From: Saprospiraceae bacterium
GTDB taxonomy: Bacteria; Bacteroidota; Bacteroidia; Chitinophagales; Saprospiraceae
DNA: 64,000 nucleotides
NCBI GenBank assembly: GCA_020627535.1
Contig: JAHDGU010000012.1
Coordinates: 104,601 to 168,600 of the forward strand
Direction of reading: 5' to 3'
How positions within the stretch are numbered: the first letter of the stretch is position 1; each line of letters opens with the position of its first letter. Shown here one piece after another: positions 45,907-54,459 of the stretch. Made by a program: the position numbers and the translations under genes. The notes beneath the pieces were generated by a model, which saw only the letters and a list, made by a program, of their open reading frames with translations, was not told the DNA's origin and did not search any database.

Positions 45907-46995
45907 ATGAAGAAGATGATTATCCTACTCGCGATGCTTGGCCTCATGATATCTTGTCAGACACCGGCTGTGGACGGCAACGCAACAAGCAGAGCCAAAA
46001 ATGTCATCCTGCTCATCGGTGATGGTATGGCGCTACCACAGATCACACTGGGTATGTATCATCTCGATCGGATGATCAGTCTGGAGCGATTTGCTGTAGT
46101 GGGCTTGCACAAGAGCCACGCCTATGATGACCTCATCACAGATTCTGCGGCTGGAGCGACGGCATTTTCTTGCGGGGTCAAAACGTACAATGGAGCCATC
46201 GGAGTGGGTCCAGATACAGTGGCCGTCAAGACCATCTTGGAGATGTGTGAGGATCGCGGTATGCCCACAGGACTTGTGGCCACTTCCACCATCGTACATG
46301 CGACACCAGCGAGCTTTGCTGCACACGTCAAGAGTCGTAGAGACTATGAAGACATTGCGCTGGATATGTCAGACAGCGAGGTCGATATCATGATCGGTGG
46401 TGGCAAGAAGTACTTTGATCGACGTGAAGACGAAAAGGACCTCTTGAGCGATATGCAAGAGAATGGCTACATGGTCTCGCACTTTGCGGACAAAGATCTA
46501 GGAGAGCTAAGCTTCGATGTCGATCAAAATGTGATGTACTTGACAGCGGATAGCGATCCACTTCCAGTCGCTCAGGGTAGAGATTATCTGCCTCAGGCGA
46601 GTGATGTGGCGCTGAGTTATCTGGCAGAAAAGTCTGGTGATAAGGGATTTTTCTTGATGATAGAGGGGTCTCAGATCGACTGGGGTGGACATGCAAATAA
46701 TCAGGACTATGTCCTCAGTGAATTTACAGAATACGAAAAGGTCATCGGAAATATGCTCAACTGGGCAGAGCAAGATGGTGAGACACTGGTGGTCGTGACA
46801 GCAGATCATGAGACAGGTGGCCTGACGATCAATCCAGGGAGTCGTCGCGATAGTCTTGTGACAGCATTCACGACGGGAAAGCATACGGCGATGATGGTGC
46901 CCGTGTTTGCCCATGGGCCAGGTGCCGATGCATTTGCTGGGATCTATGAGAATACCGCCATTTTTGATAAGCTCAAGTCTGTTTTGGGATTTTGA
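45907..46995 (+). CDS. phoA: Alkaline phosphatase lipoprotein
   Basis: A 362-residue exported phosphomonoesterase. The start MKKMIILLAMLGLMISCQ at 45907 gives a lipoprotein signal with Cys at about 17; an upstream in-frame extension inside dprA is rejected. LIGDGMALPQ holds the first metal-binding Asp, DSAAGATAFSCGVKT the serine nucleophile, EGSQIDWGGHANN and TADHETGGL the other metal ligands. The core-size form lacks large insertions. It is 5 bp after dprA and overlaps the next start by 4 bp. Confidence 0.93.
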   Translation: MKKMIILLAMLGLMISCQTPAVDGNATSRAKNVILLIGDGMALPQITLGMYHLDRMISLERFAVVGLHKSHAYDDLITDSAAGATAFSCGVKTYNGAIGVGPDTVAVKTILEMCEDRGMPTGLVATSTIVHATPASFAAHVKSRRDYEDIALDMSDSEVDIMIGGGKKYFDRREDEKDLLSDMQENGYMVSHFADKDLGELSFDVDQNVMYLTADSDPLPVAQGRDYLPQASDVALSYLAEKSGDKGFFLMIEGSQIDWGGHANNQDYVLSEFTEYEKVIGNMLNWAEQDGETLVVVTADHETGGLTINPGSRRDSLVTAFTTGKHTAMMVPVFAHGPGADAFAGIYENTAIFDKLKSVLGF

Positions 46996-47735
46996 TTGGG
47001 TTACGAGCCTTCATATCACTCTGGGGCATGGTTCTTCTATCTGTGGGCGCTTTCGCGCAAATGGATGAAGCTCTGAGACCTGTAGATCTGGGAAAGATCA
47101 AAAAGCTTGTTACAAAAGAGAAAAGTGATTTCTACTATCCTGATCTGTATGTGAAGATTCTGTCTGGTAGGGAGACTCTCAGTGATGATGAGTATCACTA
47201 CCTCTACTATGGCTATAGCTTCACCGATTACTATCATCCCGATCATGCTCAGTCCGCTGATAGCCTACTGAGAGCAATCGAGGAGATGAATCTCGATACA
47301 TCTCAACTCCTGCTGATACAGCAGCGCTGTGAGAATCTCCTACAGACCTGTGTGATAGATCCTGATCTGCTTTTCGTGAAGTACTATGTGCTTTACTCAC
47401 TAGGGTATAAGGTCAAGGCCAAGCTCTGGCTCGCTCATTTCAAAGGGATTGTCAAGACCATCAAGGATAGTGGTCGTCTTGATGATTGCGGCGGGGCAGT
47501 GACGATTTTGTATCGTCATCACAGCAGATTCATCGGAGAGATTCTAGACCGGGATGTGCTAGAGGATTATCATCATGATGAGGACTGTATGCATGTATCA
47601 TGGTTGCAGCAGGAAGCAGGTGAGGAGCCTATGTACTTCGATGTGTCGCTGATCCTGGAGAATGAAGAAGAATGGGCCAAAGGCAAGGAGGTCAAGAGGA
47701 AGATTGAGCTGGCAGACCTTTTGAGCATCTATTGA
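46992..47735 (+). CDS. DUF4919 family exported protein
   Basis: A 247-residue protein with an N-terminal hydrophobic signal (ending GAFAQ). The stretch YYPDLYVKILSGRETLSDDEYHYLYYGYSFTDYY (about 48-81) is the hallmark of DUF4919, a Bacteroidota family of unknown function. The start is either TTG at 46992, overlapping the phosphatase stop as TTGA, or ATG at 47028. TTG is preferred because it gives a normal signal peptide. Confidence 0.75.
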   Translation: MIGLRAFISLWGMVLLSVGAFAQMDEALRPVDLGKIKKLVTKEKSDFYYPDLYVKILSGRETLSDDEYHYLYYGYSFTDYYHPDHAQSADSLLRAIEEMNLDTSQLLLIQQRCENLLQTCVIDPDLLFVKYYVLYSLGYKVKAKLWLAHFKGIVKTIKDSGRLDDCGGAVTILYRHHSRFIGEILDRDVLEDYHHDEDCMHVSWLQQEAGEEPMYFDVSLILENEEEWAKGKEVKRKIELADLLSIY

Positions 47736-47841
47736 TATTTCCAACATGTCCTAAGCTTTACTTAAAAGAGATCGGCGGATGGTGAGAATGCCTGGTAGAG
47801 ATTTATGTTTGGTGTAAGACTAAAATCCAACTACTCCTATC

Positions 47842-48795
47842 ATGAATATGCAGATTTCTCGCCTTGTTATTTGTATGTCATTCTTTCTCTTTGGATTGAG
47901 TGCTCATGCTATGATGACTGATGTACAGATTTTACCCGCTCTAGATACGATGGATCCGACTGATTCTCTAGGATCTCTGTCCCAATCAGATGCAGAAAAA
48001 GTCTTTCAGGTGGTGGAGGAGATGCCTAGGTTTCCTGGCTGCGAAGAGAAGGAAGAGCCAGAGAGATCTTCCTGTGCGACGAATAAGCTCTTGCAGTATG
48101 TCTATGGTAATCTGAGATACCCTACAGAGGCTAAGGTCAACAAGGTGGAAGGTACGGTGATTGCCAAATTTATCATCTCTGAAGAAGGCGGGGTGGAAAA
48201 AGCAGAAATCACTGAGGACATCGGGCATGGCTGCGGAGAGGCAGTACTGGCCATACTCACGAAGATGAATGAGGAACTCCGCTGGGCGCCAGGAAGGTCC
48301 AAAGGTGAGGCTGTGAATGTGCAGTTTACCTTGCCAGTGAGGTTTAAATTGGGTCCTGGGAACGTTCAAAAGAAAGCTCTTCAGGACGAAGAGGTCGTCT
48401 CTAAAGCCGATGAAATGCCAAGATTTCCTGGATGTGAGGAGAGGACTCTTGATCCAAAGGAGCTCGAAGCCTGTGCAGGTCATGAGCTCCTGTCTTACGT
48501 CTATGCCCATCTCGAATATCCGGAGGAGGCGCGGGTAAATAAAGTAGAAGGCCTAGTTGTGGTGCAATTCGTCATTACCAAGGATGGAAGACTTCAAGAA
48601 CCAACACTTGCCAAGGACATTGGGTATGGTTGTGGTCAATCTGTCCTTGCGGTGATGCAAAAAATTGAAGAGGAAATCACGTGGATTCCTGGAAGACAAG
48701 ATGGTAAGGAAGTTGATGTGAAATTCACTTTGCCCTTAAGGTTTGAGCTGGAAAAAGAGAAAAAGAAAAAGAAAAGAGGAAAGACTCGATTTTGA
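47842..48795 (+). CDS. Periplasmic protein with two TonB C-terminal domains
   Basis: A 317-residue protein with a signal peptide (1-23). Two homologous TonB-C-like domains follow, at about 50-170 (LRYPTEAKVNKVEGTVIAKFIISEEGGV) and 190-308 (LEYPEEARVNKVEGLVVVQFVITKDGRL), each starting with MPRFPGCEE. The membrane anchor with the ExbB-binding His and the Pro-rich linker of real TonB are missing, so it is not an energy transducer. It could bind TonB-dependent receptors or peptidoglycan. The C-terminus is a Lys-rich tail. Confidence 0.8.
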   Translation: MNMQISRLVICMSFFLFGLSAHAMMTDVQILPALDTMDPTDSLGSLSQSDAEKVFQVVEEMPRFPGCEEKEEPERSSCATNKLLQYVYGNLRYPTEAKVNKVEGTVIAKFIISEEGGVEKAEITEDIGHGCGEAVLAILTKMNEELRWAPGRSKGEAVNVQFTLPVRFKLGPGNVQKKALQDEEVVSKADEMPRFPGCEERTLDPKELEACAGHELLSYVYAHLEYPEEARVNKVEGLVVVQFVITKDGRLQEPTLAKDIGYGCGQSVLAVMQKIEEEITWIPGRQDGKEVDVKFTLPLRFELEKEKKKKKRGKTRF

Positions 48796-48818
48796 ATATT
48801 ACCGGATTTTAGGGCATC

Positions 48819-49136
48819 ATGTGTGGTAAGGAAAAAATAAACCGGCAAAGATGGAAGAGCTTTGTTCGGGAGCAAAGTGCTCTAATCACAATAACTAGTA
48901 TCCCTGAGTCTTATTTTAAAAGTGAGAAGGTCTGGATTGATTTTTTGATTCATGGCTACATCGATCATCACAATGACCAAGAAAAATATTCTGTCGACCA
49001 CATGTCCGATTCTGATTATGAGTCTTTCTGTCAATTGGTTGAGAACTATTTCGAGTATGGGTTTTCATATTTCACACCACTAGCATTTCGAAATCAACAA
49101 GAGATAGAATTTCTCCGTAAGAAATACGACGAATGA
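48819..49136 (+). CDS. Small hypothetical protein
   Basis: A 105-residue protein rich in Tyr, Phe and acidic residues, no signal, no membrane segment, no known motif. It starts 23 bp after the double TonB-C gene. Codon use is slightly more AT-rich than its neighbours. I do not recognise it; it might be a cytoplasmic protein with a helical fold. Confidence 0.45.
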   Translation: MCGKEKINRQRWKSFVREQSALITITSIPESYFKSEKVWIDFLIHGYIDHHNDQEKYSVDHMSDSDYESFCQLVENYFEYGFSYFTPLAFRNQQEIEFLRKKYDE

Positions 49137-49197
49137 GTCCAAATATTCAACCAGGCTCAGGCACTCTACTGAACTCTGTACTCCAGGATCTGAGATG

Positions 49198-50145
49198 TCA
49201 CTTTTTCTGAGCTGCTAGCCACGCCCAGAGCTCTTCCGTCTCATAGGCCGCTGTCCATGAATCGTGTCCTGCTTCTGGGTATACCGAGAACTTAGGATTA
49301 GCTCCAAGTTGCTTGAGTGCATCGATAATATTCCCCGAGCCCGCTAGTGGTACGACGAGATCTTTTGCTCCGTGGAATGCCCAGATGGGAATATCCTTGA
49401 TCGCTGGTGCAATCGCAGGAGAAGACCAGCCGCATATGGGTACAGCAGCAGCGAATATCTCAGGTCGTGAGGACAGCCACTGCCAAGTACCGTATCCACC
49501 CATGGACAAGCCCGTGATATAAATGCGGGAGCTATCAATCAAATGCTGCGAAAGGAGATCATCGAGATTGGCATTTAATCTATTGACTTCCCAAGAACGA
49601 TTTGTGGGGCACTGAGGTGCTGCAATGATCATGGGGATTTGTTGGCCCGCGTCAATAAGTTTGAGAGGCCCGTGCTTACGGACAAGCTCGAGATCATGTC
49701 CCCGCTCACCAGATCCATGCAAAAAGATCAGCAATGGCATGGGTTCCTCGGTGCCTGAGCCTGGTAGGTGAAGATCCATAGCATAGGCCTCATCACTAAG
49801 TGTACCTGCGCTGCAGATTTCTTCGCAGTATTTGTTTTGACCAGAGTTAAGTATCAATTTGTACCGAATACTTTTCTCTTGCCAAGGTGATTGCATATCA
49901 GTGTATCGATCTACATCAGGCGTGAGAGTCGCGATTTTTTGAAATTCTTCGTCGCCTATGCTGCGATAAAGGATAGGTGCAGCTGTAGAGTCTGACGGAC
50001 TGCTCCAGCGGATACTCATCTGATGTGCGCCGATGGGCATGAGGTGGAGGTCAAGCACATGCTGGCACTCATCACTGCTTTGCACGCAGGCTAAGAGCGT
50101 AATCATACTCAAGGATAATATGGAAAGATGTAAGTGGGAAAACAT
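49198..50145 (-). CDS. Lipoprotein esterase/peptidase-like alpha/beta-hydrolase
   Basis: A 315-residue lipoprotein (lipobox LLAC at about 17-20). The first 110 residues resemble a fibronectin-III-like domain. The rest is an alpha/beta-hydrolase with LLIFLHGSGERG (oxyanion region), GLSMGGYG (nucleophile Ser, about 216), HGAKDLVVP (Asp) and AGHDSWTAAY (His), as in PHB-depolymerase-like and prolyl-oligopeptidase-like esterases. Substrate unknown. Its neighbours are unrelated. Confidence 0.82.
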   Translation of the reverse strand: MFSHLHLSILSLSMITLLACVQSSDECQHVLDLHLMPIGAHQMSIRWSSPSDSTAAPILYRSIGDEEFQKIATLTPDVDRYTDMQSPWQEKSIRYKLILNSGQNKYCEEICSAGTLSDEAYAMDLHLPGSGTEEPMPLLIFLHGSGERGHDLELVRKHGPLKLIDAGQQIPMIIAAPQCPTNRSWEVNRLNANLDDLLSQHLIDSSRIYITGLSMGGYGTWQWLSSRPEIFAAAVPICGWSSPAIAPAIKDIPIWAFHGAKDLVVPLAGSGNIIDALKQLGANPKFSVYPEAGHDSWTAAYETEELWAWLAAQKK

Positions 50146-50214
50146 TGGCTCGGTGATCTAGTTGGCTTGCGGGAATGTACTCATTGGGAAGAATATGGTT
50201 TTGCTGCATTGAAA

Positions 50215-51108
50215 TTACTCTTGACCTGGAGAAGCATAGTATCTATAGGAGTAGGAGGTGCTATTTTCTATGAGCTTAAAGTCTTTGTCATAAACAGTCT
50301 TGAGTGTGGGAAGTCCGTACTCATTGTAGTAGGTAGTAATTTGTGTCGTGAAATACTGTTTGTGATATTCGTGAAAAAGGGTATTCCACTCTCTTCGTTT
50401 TTTTGGGGTGGATATAATTTTCGTAGTTAAATACCACTCATTTTTGATAGGATTGAAATTGTATTCCTTGTGTATATTTCTCTTGCCCCATTTTTGATAA
50501 TATTTTGCGGTATCTGCCTTCGTACTGTAGCGACTCGTTACTATTCGATCATGGTCTTTTCTGTTATGTTTTTTTGAGTGATAGATTAATACTTCTTTAT
50601 ACGGAGAGTGATTTTCTCTAAGGCGAGTGATATGATGTTCTTTGAGCTTCCCACGCTTATAGTAGTATTGACCGATTTCTATGGTGTCATGATCAATTAG
50701 CTTAATCTCTATCGTCGAATCTTGATAAAAGAAACTATAGACATCTACCCTCTCACCATTGGAGAAGTACTCCATCTCATGCTTTGGTATGTCATTAAGA
50801 AATATGAGATTCGTACTATCGAGATCTATTATTTCATGGAGTAAAGGCGACTCTTGATCTTGTTTTTGTGATCCATCAAAATTGTACTCAGTTGTGATGG
50901 TGTCACGATATACTCTTGGCTTGGAGCTTTGTATTAGTTGATTCTCTACATGATCAAAGTGATCATAGGTAGTAATGACTTTAATTTCTTTTTGAAGTCT
51001 CGGAGATTGGCTGTAGGAATAAGTTGCGAGACAGCAGACTGCGCAAAAGATACCAAAGCGAAAAGTTCTAATTACCGAGAAGTCGAGGAGCTGTGTTGTG
51101 CTCTTCAT
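50215..51108 (-). CDS. Exported protein of unknown function
   Basis: A 297-residue protein if it starts at MKSTTQLLDF; three more codons are possible upstream. A hydrophobic stretch (about 20-37, ending TYSYSQ) looks like a signal peptide. The mature protein is rich in Tyr, His, Lys and Asp, with short beta segments of the YNEYGLPTLKTVYD type that recall bacterial RHS/YD-like repeats in other exported Bacteroidota proteins. I do not recognise a family. It has a lower GC content than the surrounding genes. Confidence 0.6.
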   Translation of the reverse strand: MKSTTQLLDFSVIRTFRFGIFCAVCCLATYSYSQSPRLQKEIKVITTYDHFDHVENQLIQSSKPRVYRDTITTEYNFDGSQKQDQESPLLHEIIDLDSTNLIFLNDIPKHEMEYFSNGERVDVYSFFYQDSTIEIKLIDHDTIEIGQYYYKRGKLKEHHITRLRENHSPYKEVLIYHSKKHNRKDHDRIVTSRYSTKADTAKYYQKWGKRNIHKEYNFNPIKNEWYLTTKIISTPKKRREWNTLFHEYHKQYFTTQITTYYNEYGLPTLKTVYDKDFKLIENSTSYSYRYYASPGQE

Positions 51109-51182
51109 TTGATACACTCTACTGAGGTATTTGAAATTTATCGAATCGATTTTGGGTCAGTCTCATGAAGGTCCGAAAACGA

Positions 51183-52010
51183 TCACGTCGCAGAGTTCCC
51201 AATCGGCGTCAACCCGAGATTGAGAATATACCTCGCAATATCTGCACCCCAATAGTCAAAGGTCAATGCTGAGGGATGCACACCGTCACTGTAAAAATCT
51301 TCTGGCTTGTGATCAGATAGACCTTCTTTGTCCATCCACTCATGGAGCACCACGATTTCTTCTAGGAAGTGGACACACTGATAAGATGCGCAGATCTCGA
51401 CAAGGCAAGAGCTCAGATAATCGACTTGTAGGGCCAAGACATTTTTGAGGGTGTCGGTGAAGACGGGAAAATTGCGCACGGCTGGCATATTGCCGAAGAT
51501 GATGACACAGTGAGGATACTTCGCTTGTACACTCTCAATTAATTTTCGAATTTCTGCTGACCACACTGATGGTCTTGTCATCTGGAATGTATCGTTGCCT
51601 CCAAGTCCAATGATCACGACGTCTTGTGGTGTGTGCGGAAGTAGCGGTACGAGCTTTTCATTGGTGTTGCGTGCTGTGTAGCCTGTATGGGCTGTGACAC
51701 TCCAGTCTACGCGTAGATTGGATTCAGAAGTTGATAGGTGCTTCGCGATCTGGCCGATCAGGCCATCCTTGTGATATTCGACGCCTACTCCAGATATGGT
51801 GCTTTCACCGATACCAAGAAGTCGGAGACGCTTGGAGCCATTGGGATTGCAAACCCCTGATGGTTCTTTGGCATCTGGTAGATCAGGTATCTCTCGACGT
51901 AGCTTCCAGCCGTGATAATATGCTACTGGCAGTTGATGGATGAGCTTTGCCCACTCTCGATAGTAATGGAGATCTTGTGTGTCTATTTCTGGCAGGGAAA
52001 GTTGGATCAT
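51183..52010 (-). CDS. SGNH/GDSL-type hydrolase
   Basis: A 275-residue cytoplasmic or peripheral hydrolase. Block I is GIGESTISGVG with the Ser, block III has GLGGNDTFQM (Gly and Asn for the oxyanion hole) and block V is YSDGVHPS with the Asp-His pair. Substrate is unknown; family members are lipases, esterases and carbohydrate esterases. No signal peptide. It lies 4 bp downstream of a small membrane-protein gene. Confidence 0.88.
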   Translation of the reverse strand: MIQLSLPEIDTQDLHYYREWAKLIHQLPVAYYHGWKLRREIPDLPDAKEPSGVCNPNGSKRLRLLGIGESTISGVGVEYHKDGLIGQIAKHLSTSESNLRVDWSVTAHTGYTARNTNEKLVPLLPHTPQDVVIIGLGGNDTFQMTRPSVWSAEIRKLIESVQAKYPHCVIIFGNMPAVRNFPVFTDTLKNVLALQVDYLSSCLVEICASYQCVHFLEEIVVLHEWMDKEGLSDHKPEDFYSDGVHPSALTFDYWGADIARYILNLGLTPIGNSAT

Positions 52011-52014
52011 AGGA

Positions 52015-52281
52015 TCAGGGATTTATATTCTTGTCAAATTTACTCCACTCGGCATCTTTTCTTCGGCTTATAATCGTCGCTGCACCCGTGACAATAAAGA
52101 CGGCAATCTCCACAATAAGGTAGAATATCGGACTTGGTCTTCCGCTGTCCATCATGATGACTAGCAAGCGGACGGCTGTCTCCGCCAAGAAAACTCCGTA
52201 CAATCCAACTGCCGACCAGAACATAAAATTGTAGTGTAGGGTGATATATCCCTTTGGTCGACGTAAAAACATAGGAACCAT
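52015..52281 (-). CDS. Small two-helix membrane protein
   Basis: An 88-residue protein with two hydrophobic helices (about 20-42 and 53-70) and a positively charged C-terminus. No recognised family. It directly precedes the SGNH hydrolase gene (4-bp gap), with which it is probably cotranscribed. Confidence 0.5.
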   Translation of the reverse strand: MVPMFLRRPKGYITLHYNFMFWSAVGLYGVFLAETAVRLLVIMMDSGRPSPIFYLIVEIAVFIVTGAATIISRRKDAEWSKFDKNINP

Positions 52282-52432
52282 GACGGGTAATAGCGTAAAG
52301 AGATTTCTACAGTGGTAATTTTTGGATATGATATATCAAGATGAATTATTGCAGGCAAGGCATAATTGGGGCATTCATCCTCTAGAGCCCAGTGGCAGTA
52401 ATCTGAAAACCGTCTCCAATCTTAGCCTTCCG

Positions 52433-52591
52433 TACTTTTTGTCATCACAACAAAAAGTACCAAAAAATGCTAGTCTTCCTTAAGGCTCTCTTCCCGCGCT
52501 CTAGGCCCTCAGCGCACTCCGCCTGCTTTCCTGACTCCTACGGAGTCAAAGTCGCGACGGCTTCGTTTGCCACGAGCTGTCGGAAGACGGG
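52433..52591 (+). repeat. Structured repeat, copy C (GACTCC-stem type)
   Basis: Opening stem TACTTTTTGT (52433-52442) / ACAAAAAGTA (52450-52459); inner hairpin TGACTCC (52532-52538) - TAC - GGAGTCA (52542-52548); closing pair GTCTTCC (52473-52479) and GGAAGAC (52582-52588). First unit of a five-copy head-to-tail array. Start-to-start distances are 298, 295, 298 and 295 bp. Confidence 0.85.
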
Positions 52592-52730
52592 GTTTAAGTT
52601 TGGCAGACTCCATGGTGTTTCTCGAGTGTGTCTCGCGCCGAGTTCTTTGAACAGTAGGCGAGCTTGGAGTTCTGTGATGCTGGATCTGCGCGCAAATAGC
52701 TTGAGCATTTTCTGTATTCCTAGGCATCTG

Positions 52731-52886
52731 TACTTTTTGTCATTGCAACAAAAAGTACCAAAAAATGCTAGTCTTCCGAAAGGCTCTTTGCTCTGCTCTA
52801 GGCCCTCAGCGCAGTCCGACGGGCTCGATGGGTCTCACGACCCAAGACGCCTCGTCTCCCTTTGCCACGAGCTCACGGAAGACGGA
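52731..52886 (+). repeat. Structured repeat, copy D (GGGTC-stem type)
   Basis: Opening stem at 52731-52757; inner hairpin TGGGTC (52829-52834) - TCAC - GACCCA (52839-52844); closing pair GTCTTCCG (52771-52778) and CGGAAGAC (52876-52883), here extended to 8 bp. Confidence 0.85.
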
Positions 52887-53025
52887 ATTTGGGTTAGGCA
52901 GACTCCATGGTGTTTCTCGAGTGCGTCTCGCGCCGAGTTTTTTGAACGGTAGGCGAGCTTGGAGTTCTGTGATGCTGGATCTGCGCGCAAATAGCTTGAG
53001 TATTTTCTGTATTCCTAGGCATCTG

Positions 53026-53184
53026 TACTTTTTGTCGTTGCAACAAAAAGTACCAAAAAATGCTAGTCTTCCTGGAGGCTCTTTGCCCGCGCTCTAGGCC
53101 CTCAGCGCACTCCGCCTGCTTTCCTGACTCCTACGGAGTCAAAGTCGCGACGGCTTCGTTTGCCACGAGCTGTCGGAAGACGGG
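53026..53184 (+). repeat. Structured repeat, copy E (GACTCC-stem type)
   Basis: Same as copy C shifted by 593 bp; inner hairpin at 53125-53141. The first loop reads CGTTGCA in place of CATCACA. Confidence 0.85.
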
Positions 53185-53323
53185 GTTTAAGTTTGGCAGA
53201 CTCCATGGTGTTTCTCGAGTGTGTCTCGCGCCGAGTTCTTTGAACAGTAGGCGAGCTTGGAGTTCTGTGATGCTGGATCTGCGCGCAAATAGCTTGAGCA
53301 TTTTCTGTATTCCTAGGCATCTG

Positions 53324-53479
53324 TACTTTTTGTCATTGCAACAAAAAGTACCAAAAAATGCTAGTCTTCCGAAAGGCTCTTTGCTCTGCTCTAGGCCCTC
53401 AGCGCAGTCCGACGGGCTCGATGGGTCTCACGACCCAAGACGCCTCGTCTCCCTTTGCCACGAGCTCACGGAAGACGGA
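53324..53479 (+). repeat. Structured repeat, copy F (GGGTC-stem type)
   Basis: Same as copy D shifted by 593 bp, with no difference that I can see. Confidence 0.85.
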
Positions 53480-53618
53480 ATTTGGGTTAGGCAGACTCCA
53501 TGGTGTTTCTCGAGTGCGTCTCGCGCCGAGTTTTTTGAACGGTAGGCGAGCTTGGAGTTCTGTGATGCTGGATCTGCGCGCAAATAGCTTGAGTATTTTC
53601 TGTATTCCTAGGCATCTG

Positions 53619-53777
53619 TACTTTTTGTCGTTGCAACAAAAAGTACCAAAAAATGCTAGTCTTCCTGGAGGCTCTTTGCCCGCGCTCTAGGCCCTCAGCG
53701 CACTCCGCCTGCTTTCCTGACTCCTACGGAGTCAAAGTTGCGACGGCTTCGTTTGCCGCGAGCTGTCGGAAGACGGG
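53619..53777 (+). repeat. Structured repeat, copy G (GACTCC-stem type)
   Basis: Last unit of the array; matches copy E up to the closing GGAAGAC (53768-53774), with a few substitutions (GTTGCGACGG for GTCGCGACGG, GCCGCGAG for GCCACGAG). It ends 67 bp from the convergent DinB-type gene. Confidence 0.85.
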
Positions 53778-53843
53778 GTTGGGCGTAAACTTCCCTAAGT
53801 CGTGTTTGTCACGCCGGTCTCGTGCTGCGTCTATCTCGGTTCC

Positions 53844-54395
53844 CTAAAACTGTCCCTGGTGCTTGATGGCTTGATGAATGTGGGCCAAGTGATGACGGCT
53901 GTGCCAGGCGTAGAGGCCGATGTTTTCTGCGAGGCTGACGGCTCTCCCCATTTCTGGATGGATGAACTTGCGATGCAGTTCGCTCTGAGGATCTGATAGC
54001 TCTAGATTGAGAGATCTCAGGAGATGTGTGAGTCTTGTATGGACTCCGCTCAAGATGTCCATCGAGTACTGGACATCTAGTGAATGGTCAGCTTGCTCTG
54101 CCCAGATGGCTTCCAGATATGGCTTGATGGTTGGCTTGTCCTCACTGAGCGCCAGCTTGAATCTGATGATGCTATTCATATGGCTGTCCGCCAGGTGATG
54201 GATGACTTGTCGGATCGTCCAGCCACCGGGTCTATAGACCCAGTCCAATTGATGAGTACTGACACCTCGAATGGCAGCTCTGACATCAGAGGGCAAGGAT
54301 TCCAAAGTGGCTAAATCTCTGGCAATCTTTTCGGGCGTAGGGGCAAGATCGGCTTGATAGGTGCCTACAGGAAATCGAAGGGTCTCCAGGTTCAT
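53844..54395 (-). CDS. DinB/YfiT-family metal-binding protein
   Basis: A 183-residue four-helix-bundle protein. The three metal-binding histidine regions are visible: HHLADSHMN (about 66-74), and WHSRHHLAHIHQ (about 163-174), the pattern of the YfiT/DinB superfamily that includes bacillithiol-type transferases and hydrolases. PGGWTIRQVIHHLADSH is especially close to YfiT. Substrate unknown. Confidence 0.88.
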   Translation of the reverse strand: MNLETLRFPVGTYQADLAPTPEKIARDLATLESLPSDVRAAIRGVSTHQLDWVYRPGGWTIRQVIHHLADSHMNSIIRFKLALSEDKPTIKPYLEAIWAEQADHSLDVQYSMDILSGVHTRLTHLLRSLNLELSDPQSELHRKFIHPEMGRAVSLAENIGLYAWHSRHHLAHIHQAIKHQGQF

Positions 54396-54459
54396 ATCTT
54401 CTAAAAAAGTGAGCGGGCCGAAAATCTCCTGATTCTCAGCCCGCGTCTCTGTTTGGTTT

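Larger units (their letters stand above)
52433..53777 (+). repeat. Tandem array of structured repeats with a 593-bp duplicated unit
   Basis: Five copies (C to G) in the same direction, alternating between the GACTCC-stem and GGGTC-stem types. The two-copy unit is repeated at an offset of exactly 593 bp: from about 52509 to 53097 the sequence appears identical to 53102-53690. This implies very recent tandem duplication. Between copies is a constant spacer of about 135 bp with GTTTCTCGAGTG and GCGCAAATAGCTTGAG. No protein-coding gene is supported in 52282-53843; frames seen there merely follow the duplicated DNA. Confidence 0.85.

Noticed and set aside
50134..50430. 98-residue frame on the plus strand
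   Set aside because: Antisense to the start of the lipoprotein hydrolase gene and the end of the unknown exported-protein gene, both of which have better coding features.
33073..53777. CRISPR array
   Set aside because: The repeats are about 157 bp, internally structured and separated by near-constant rather than unique spacers; no cas genes are present.
52467..53847. Long open frames in the tandem array (161 and 110 residues, each present twice)
   Set aside because: The frames are repeated only because the DNA is repeated; they run through hairpins and inverted repeats, have no domain, and the related 33-kb copies break the frame.
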